In this document: positions 4,958 to 9,181 of the stretch, piece by piece
Layout: each line of letters begins with the position of its first letter
Position numbering within the stretch: the stretch's first letter is position 1
Assembly (NCBI GenBank): GCA_012728445.1
Contig: JAAYFA010000412.1
Location: forward strand, 1-9,181
Length of the DNA: 9,181 bases
Direction: 5' to 3'
Source: Clostridiales bacterium
GTDB lineage: Bacteria; Bacillota; Clostridia; Oscillospirales; Acutalibacteraceae
Made by a program: the position numbers and the translations under genes
Notes under the pieces: generated by a model
The model's input: only the letters and a program-made list of their open reading frames with translations
The model's database searches: none
What the model was told of the DNA's origin: nothing

Positions 4958-6409
4958 TTATTTCTGCTTTTTCTTTTTTGTCAAATTCGCCAGCGTCCCC
5001 ATCCCGACCAGTGTTGCCGTGCCAAACACAACCTTGACCGGCTTTTCTTTTTCGGCCGAACCGGTCGCGGGCATCTCGTCCCAAACTTCATAATAAGGTT
5101 CCGCTGTTGCAAAATCTATCGGCTCATTTGCTTTCTCATCAACACCAACGTATCCGTGTAAAAATTTCTTTAAGATGGCCGCTAGCTCCGTATTTTCCAC
5201 AAAATTTGGTTTGGTTCTGCACGCCTTGCCCCATTTTGTTTTGATCTGTTCAAAGCTGTCCTCTTGCAAATGAACCACTTCAATTTCTTCGGCGAAGAGG
5301 AACCAGTCGCTTTTTTGTGTCTTCGTACCCTTGTAGGTCCAAGTGAGCCAGCTCAAGTTGTTATCATTGAAAGCACCGATGGTGTAATCCCACATACCAC
5401 CGGCTTGGAACTCACCGACCACTACCGGAACATTCCATTTGGCTTTATCTTTTATATTGCTGATTTTCTTGTCAATCTCCGTAGTGGTCCGGTTATAAAT
5501 ATGCAGTTGATAAACGATATTCTTCCAGCAGAATAGGTTTGGGTTGGGGAGATTTTCCACTTCCCAAACAGCTTCAACCGTTATCATACGGCTTGGGTCT
5601 TCGGCTCTTACGGCTTTGTACAGTTTGTTATAAAAACGCCAGAGTTGGCAGTCCTTTTTTTCTTTTTCCGAGAAGCCGCTCATGGGCTCGTTCAACAAAT
5701 CAAAAGCCGCAATGGCGGGGTTGCCCTTAAAGTGTTTGGTAATTTCCGTCCAAAGTTCGGTGGTCTGACGGCGGAATTTTAAGCCATCAAGTGTTAAGTC
5801 AAACAGCTCACTTGCATTCGTCTTTCCACAGGGGTGGTCGTTGCTTTGAAAGCCCGGTGCACCATGTAGGTCAAGGATGACATAGATGCCTCGTTTGCCG
5901 CATTGTGTGACAATCCAGTCCAGGCGTGAAAAATCGATTGCACCTTTTTTATTTCGGATCCAAGTGCCGTTGTCGTCACTTTGAAAGTTGCGGTACCAAA
6001 AAGGCACGCGCACGCAGTTGACACCGAGCGTTTTCAAATAGTCAAGGTCGGACACCGTAATCCAGTTGTCAAGGTAGGTATTGAGCAGCTCCTCCGCTTT
6101 ATCGTCGCCGAAGCGCTCAATAAGCGTCTCAAGGGTGTCATAATAACCCCAAACTTTATCCTCGCCGTTGTTGGGGCACATCCAGCTTTCCTGCAAGAGC
6201 CAACCACCAAGGTTGACGCCGCGCAAGATCACTGTTTCTCCACGGGCGTTTTGAATGTTTTGGCCACTGGTCTTGAGGCAATCGCTTTTGTCCAGTTGAA
6301 AATATGCTTTGCCGCTTGCGGCCGCACCAACCAGAATGCCGGCGGAAGCCGCCAGAATGCCGACTGCGCAGCCGACGGCGACGATTTTATTGACTTTTTT
6401 TCTCTGCAT
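4958..6409 (-). CDS. Secreted glycoside hydrolase family 5 enzyme with a cell-wall sorting signal
   Basis: A 483-residue retaining beta-glycosidase with a GH5 TIM barrel, acting outside the cell on a beta-glucan or similar glycan. A positively charged start (MQRKK) and a hydrophobic stretch (about 8-31) form a signal peptide or anchor. The opening barrel strand VILRGVNLGGWLLQESW (60-76) resembles exo-1,3-beta-glucanase members. Conserved residues are Arg134 (CVRVPFW), His182 (LDLHGAPG), the acid/base Glu241 in LLNEP, His303 (QLHIYN), and the nucleophile Glu333 in VVGEF. The C-terminus has MPATG (446-450), a hydrophobic segment (about 458-476) and the tail KKKKQK, the tripartite layout of a sortase substrate with Met in place of Leu. 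AAAGGA lies 11 bases before the ATG. It is last of the minus-strand cluster, 38 bases after the VanZ-like gene. Exact substrate is unknown. Confidence 0.9.
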   Translation of the reverse strand: MQRKKVNKIVAVGCAVGILAASAGILVGAAASGKAYFQLDKSDCLKTSGQNIQNARGETVILRGVNLGGWLLQESWMCPNNGEDKVWGYYDTLETLIERFGDDKAEELLNTYLDNWITVSDLDYLKTLGVNCVRVPFWYRNFQSDDNGTWIRNKKGAIDFSRLDWIVTQCGKRGIYVILDLHGAPGFQSNDHPCGKTNASELFDLTLDGLKFRRQTTELWTEITKHFKGNPAIAAFDLLNEPMSGFSEKEKKDCQLWRFYNKLYKAVRAEDPSRMITVEAVWEVENLPNPNLFCWKNIVYQLHIYNRTTTEIDKKISNIKDKAKWNVPVVVGEFQAGGMWDYTIGAFNDNNLSWLTWTYKGTKTQKSDWFLFAEEIEVVHLQEDSFEQIKTKWGKACRTKPNFVENTELAAILKKFLHGYVGVDEKANEPIDFATAEPYYEVWDEMPATGSAEKEKPVKVVFGTATLVGMGTLANLTKKKKQK

Positions 6410-6447
6410 CGTCTTGTTCTTCCTTTCAAAAGGTCAAACTTGTGACT

Positions 6448-6933
6448 TTAAATATTTTTGATCTTCTTATGTCCTCTTTCTCTTTTTCGCTTTTTCAGTT
6501 GCCTATAAACCGCTACCACTGCCATACACAACACAATGCCGGCAACCGCACCCACTGAGTCGATGAGCATATCCCTTAATTGGCAAGCTCTGCCCGGAAC
6601 AAAATGCTGGTGTATCTCGTCGCTGACAGCAGCCAGAAAAGTGATGAAAAAAGTGAAAAGTGGGACCTGCTTTTTCCGGGTAATCGAAACGGCGGTAAAG
6701 GTTAGTATAGCGAGTAAAAAATATTCGATGGTATGAGCCGCCTTGCGCACGAGAAAGTCGGACATGCCGGCGCTGAAAAACTTGTTCAGCACGGCGCGAA
6801 ATTGTCCGCTGAGTGCGGCGGATTCGGAGCTTTGCTGTGCCGATAATGCGAAGATTACCCCCATCCACAGGAACACGGCAAACCAAGCGGAATAAGATAG
6901 GAAAAGTCTTTGTTTGTTGCTCGCAGGTGTCAT
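6448..6933 (-). CDS. VanZ-family small membrane protein
   Basis: A 161-residue membrane protein with about four hydrophobic segments (roughly 13-31, 70-88, 90-104 and 122-143) and a strongly basic C-terminal tail. The family's conserved charged positions are there: R-K-x-x-H-x-x-EY at 63-71, DEIHQ at 105-109, then PGR (113-115) and RD-x-x-x-D (120-125). The family is named after VanZ of the vancomycin-resistance transposon, where it gives modest teicoplanin resistance; most members, like this one, stand apart from van genes and have no known role. Nothing nearby suggests glycopeptide resistance. AAAGGA is ten bases before the ATG. It lies 48 bases after the binding-protein gene and 38 before the GH5 gene, with no terminator on either side. 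Confidence 0.87.
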   Translation of the reverse strand: MTPASNKQRLFLSYSAWFAVFLWMGVIFALSAQQSSESAALSGQFRAVLNKFFSAGMSDFLVRKAAHTIEYFLLAILTFTAVSITRKKQVPLFTFFITFLAAVSDEIHQHFVPGRACQLRDMLIDSVGAVAGIVLCMAVVAVYRQLKKRKRERGHKKIKNI

Positions 6934-6981
6934 GAAAACGGTGTCCTTTCTTAGCGAGTAAGCAGCTCCGGCTTCGTGCTT

Positions 6982-8625
6982 TTAATCGATTTTTTTGGCA
7001 TTTATAAAAGAGGCACATTCGCCTGCGGGCAAGGTGTATATATCGGTGACGCCTTTGCCCATGGCCAGGTAGCTTGACTGTGAAAACAGGGGATAGACCA
7101 CACCGTTTTGCAAAATTTCGTTTTGTGCAAGAGAACACAAGCGGGCGGCTTCTTGCGCATCGGCGGCGGTACGGGCTTGTATAAGGATATTGTCGTACGC
7201 AGCGGATTTATATCTTAGTATATTGTTTGGATTGTCGCTTTCAAAATTCTGCAAAAAGTCAATCGCGGCGCTTTTGTTTGCTTTGATGGGGGCCAACGCT
7301 ATTTGATAGTTGCCGTTTGACAGGCGTTTTTGCAGTTCAACACTGTCCACCACCTCAACGGAGATACTTAAAGAAACGCCCAGCGTCTTCTGCCAGTCTT
7401 GTATCAACCCGCGCATCGCCGTCTCGGATTCGGGGGTACAAAGCAGCACAAGCGCAATCTGTTTGGCCGAAAGGTCCAAAAGTCCTTTGCTCCATAATTT
7501 TTGAGCGGCCCCGGGGTCAAAGCCCAAAGGGCTTAAGTCTTGTTTAAATTCGGAGTAAGGGGTTTGTCCGATGGTGCAGCAGGCGGGAATCAGTTTACCG
7601 GTCCACGTTTCGCCGCTGAACGCAATGCCAAGCGAACCTTTGTCAAGCGCCTTGCACAGAGCAAGCCTTACCGAGGTGTTGCTCAGCGATTTTTCGGACG
7701 ACTTGAAGCAGATGGCCCCGGTGATATTCGGGTACTCTTTGAGGGTCATGTCGTCGGAGGGTGCGAGCGAGGCAGCTGACGATGCACCGATTTCAGCTGC
7801 GGAATAAATACCCAAAGACACGTTTTGTGCGTACTTGCCGACATCCTGATTTATCCTGAGTGTCACGGAATTTGGCGTCGCGGAAGAGGCATATTTGTCG
7901 TTCTTGAATTTTCGCAGCTTCAGCGCAACCCCGCGTTCCCAATCAGCCAGGTAAAAAGGACCGTTGCAAAGCAGATAATTGTTGCCCAAACCGTATTTGC
8001 CCTTCACGGCGCTAAAAAAAGTTTCGTTACAAGGCATGCTGACAGGCGAAGCGAGTAAATTTAAAAAATCCACGGTTTGATTTGCCAGCGTAATTTTTAA
8101 TGTAAACTCGTCGGTTGCCACAACGCCGAGTAGCTCAGGCTGAAGACTGCCGTCATTCACTTGCCTTGCATTTTTTATCATGAACAATGAGGACGCGTAA
8201 GGGGAAGCCGTCAGCGGCATCACAGCCCTGCGCAAGCCAAACACAAAATCCCCCGCTGTTACACGGGTGTCAAAAGTTTTGTTGAAATCCTTGCCGAGCA
8301 CAGCGACAAAACTTTTTGTCAGATGCCACCGGCTGTCGTCCTTCAGGTGGAAGATGTATTCAAGGCCGTCGGCAGAAACATCCCAACTTTTGGCAAGGCC
8401 CGGCGCTACTTCGCCATGCTCATTTATTCTAACGAGCCCTTCAAAGCAGTTTGTGATAACAATGTCGCTCACCGCGTCGGCCGCAATTTGCGGGTCCAGA
8501 CTCCGTGGCTCGCTTTCTATCGGAACAATAAAATCGGCATCGCTCCCGTCCTTCCCCGAACATGCGGCGAAGGACGAAACGATAAGCAATACGGCGCAAA
8601 GTATGGCGAGGGTCTTCTTTATCAA
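6982..8625 (-). CDS. Extracellular solute-binding lipoprotein, family 5 (oligopeptide type)
   Basis: A 547-residue lipoprotein of the OppA/DppA family, which binds peptides (less often sugars or nickel) for an ABC importer. The signal peptide has a KK start and hydrophobic core ending in the lipobox-like SFAAC (Cys22). The family's early block follows: ESEPRSLDPQIAADAVSDIV, then the FEGLVRIN and APGLAKSWDVSADGLEYIFHL segments. After FHLKDDSRW there are about 15 extra residues (around LTKSFVAVLGKDFNKTFDT) compared with typical members, before the T-x-x-DFVFGLRRA motif. The start is taken as TTG at 8625, with GGAG ten bases upstream; the GTG at 8634 in the same frame lies only one base from that GGAG, which is too close. 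No permease or ATPase genes accompany it, so it is an orphan receptor. It sits 18 bases after the topB stop. Confidence 0.88.
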   Translation of the reverse strand: MIKKTLAILCAVLLIVSSFAACSGKDGSDADFIVPIESEPRSLDPQIAADAVSDIVITNCFEGLVRINEHGEVAPGLAKSWDVSADGLEYIFHLKDDSRWHLTKSFVAVLGKDFNKTFDTRVTAGDFVFGLRRAVMPLTASPYASSLFMIKNARQVNDGSLQPELLGVVATDEFTLKITLANQTVDFLNLLASPVSMPCNETFFSAVKGKYGLGNNYLLCNGPFYLADWERGVALKLRKFKNDKYASSATPNSVTLRINQDVGKYAQNVSLGIYSAAEIGASSAASLAPSDDMTLKEYPNITGAICFKSSEKSLSNTSVRLALCKALDKGSLGIAFSGETWTGKLIPACCTIGQTPYSEFKQDLSPLGFDPGAAQKLWSKGLLDLSAKQIALVLLCTPESETAMRGLIQDWQKTLGVSLSISVEVVDSVELQKRLSNGNYQIALAPIKANKSAAIDFLQNFESDNPNNILRYKSAAYDNILIQARTAADAQEAARLCSLAQNEILQNGVVYPLFSQSSYLAMGKGVTDIYTLPAGECASFINAKKID

Positions 8626-8635
8626 TGGTGTCACA

Positions 8636-8639
8636 CTCC
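8636..8639 (-). promoter_or_regulatory. Ribosome binding site of the solute-binding protein
   Basis: GGAG on the minus strand, four bases after the topB stop codon. Ten bases separate it from TTG (8625) and one base from GTG (8634), so it favours the TTG start. Confidence 0.55.
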
Positions 8640-8643
8640 GTGG

Positions 8644-9181
8644 TTACTTGTTGTTTTCTTCCATCCATTTTGCCAGCTGGTCCGCAAGGGCGGTGCTGCC
8701 GGCACTTTGCTGATTAGACTGCGTTTGCAGGTATTTTTGTACATCACGTTTGCCGGCACTGTCCTTTTTATCTTCAAAGGCGGAAAGTTTTTCACGGTAA
8801 CCGCAAACGCAGAAAAATGTCTTTTTATCGCCTTCGCCACGCATCTCCAATTTTTTGTGACAATTGGGACAGCGTGCGTTTGTTTGGACGGAAATACTTT
8901 TGCGATAGCCGCAATCTCTGTCTTGGCAAACAAGCATGCGGCCTCTTTTACCGGTGACGTCCAGCATATATTTTCCGCATTCGGGGCATTTGTCACGCGT
9001 TATATTGTCGTGGGTATAGGTCTTGGTGTTTGCGATAACAATTTTTACCAGGCGCGCGGCATAGTCGCGCATACCGGCAATAAACAAGTCATCCCTTGCC
9101 TTGCCTTTGGCGATGAGTTGCAGTTCCTGTTCCCATTTGGCGGTAAGCTCCGCTGACTGCAGGTCGGGTGGAACGATAGCA
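8644..9181 (-). CDS. topB: DNA topoisomerase III, C-terminal part (runs off the window)
   Basis: The last 178 residues of a type IA topoisomerase, which passes single DNA strands to relax and decatenate DNA. The 5' end lies beyond the right edge; the frame is open to the last base, so no start is given. The visible part begins AIVPPDLQSAELTAKWEQEL, matching the end of the type IA core. Two zinc ribbons follow: Cys65, Cys68, Cys85 and Cys90 (CPECGK, then VCQDRDCGYRK), and Cys104, Cys107, Cys124 and Cys126 (CPNCHKK, then FCVCGYREK). This pair of ribbons and a short variable tail ending LADQLAKWMEENNK is, from memory, typical of Firmicutes topoisomerase III rather than TopA. The active-site tyrosine would be upstream, outside the window. 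It is the first visible gene of the minus-strand cluster. Confidence 0.88.
   Translation of the reverse strand, partial: AIVPPDLQSAELTAKWEQELQLIAKGKARDDLFIAGMRDYAARLVKIVIANTKTYTHDNITRDKCPECGKYMLDVTGKRGRMLVCQDRDCGYRKSISVQTNARCPNCHKKLEMRGEGDKKTFFCVCGYREKLSAFEDKKDSAGKRDVQKYLQTQSNQQSAGSTALADQLAKWMEENNK

Noticed and set aside
5981..6445. A 154-codon plus-strand frame antisense to the GH5 gene start
   Set aside because: The GH5 frame has catalytic motifs, signal peptide and ribosome binding site; the antisense frame has none of these.
6448..6933. Glycopeptide resistance determinant
   Set aside because: VanZ-family proteins are widespread without van genes, and no vanHAX, sensor kinase or ligase lies nearby.
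6503..7138. A 211-codon minus-strand frame across the VanZ-like gene and the end of the binding-protein gene
   Set aside because: It overlaps two real genes in another frame, and its translation is Cys/Arg/His-rich with no domain.
8323..9156. A long open frame of 277 codons on the plus strand, antisense to the binding protein and topB
   Set aside because: It spans two well-supported genes on the other strand, has no convincing ribosome binding site and gives no recognisable protein. It is a shadow of codon bias.
1..9181. CRISPR arrays, tRNA or rRNA genes, phage or toxin-antitoxin genes
   Set aside because: No regularly spaced direct repeats, no cloverleaf or conserved T-arm sequence, and no such protein families were seen on either strand.

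Overview
The window looks like chromosomal DNA from a low-to-mid GC, Gram-positive anaerobe of the Clostridia, plausibly an Oscillospiraceae/Ruminococcaceae-type organism. The support is indirect: strong GGAGG-type ribosome binding sites, lipoprotein signal peptides, a C-terminal cell-wall sorting signal, and protein sequences (zinc transporter ATPase, topoisomerase III tail, VanZ-like protein) that resemble clostridial relatives from memory. No search was run.

Layout. Positions 1-277 hold no gene. They contain a perfect 26-bp inverted repeat (18-43 and 168-193), each end of which can also fold into a hairpin preceded by GTAG, and then a strong terminator (about 221-258) for the gene that follows. 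A Gfo/Idh/MocA-family oxidoreductase lies on the minus strand (278-1528). The 251-bp divergent region 1529-1779 carries two back-to-back extended -10 promoters, a nested inverted repeat in the oxidoreductase leader, and a probable zinc-responsive operator. On the plus strand follows a high-affinity zinc uptake operon: lipoprotein zinc receptor (1780-2697), ATPase (2732-3526), membrane permease (3530-4372) and a Fur-family regulator (4436-4909), most likely the zinc sensor that controls the operon. A bidirectional hairpin terminator (4929-4954) separates it from a convergent minus-strand cluster.

The minus-strand cluster, read in transcription order, is: the 3' end of DNA topoisomerase III (topB, running off the right edge), an extracellular peptide-type solute-binding lipoprotein, a small VanZ-family membrane protein, and a secreted glycoside hydrolase family 5 enzyme that ends in an MPATG-type sorting signal. 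Gaps between them are short (18 to 48 bp), so they may be co-transcribed, although no obvious shared pathway links them. 

The zinc operon is the clearest functional unit: receptor, pump, channel and regulator in one transcript, with a candidate operator just downstream of the promoter. I see no RNA genes, CRISPR arrays or phage genes, and no strong sign of a wholly new system. The points most worth a second look are the REP-like repeat pair, the cysteine/histidine-rich N-terminus of the zinc ATPase, the variant sortase motif on the GH5 enzyme, and the regulatory architecture between the divergent genes.
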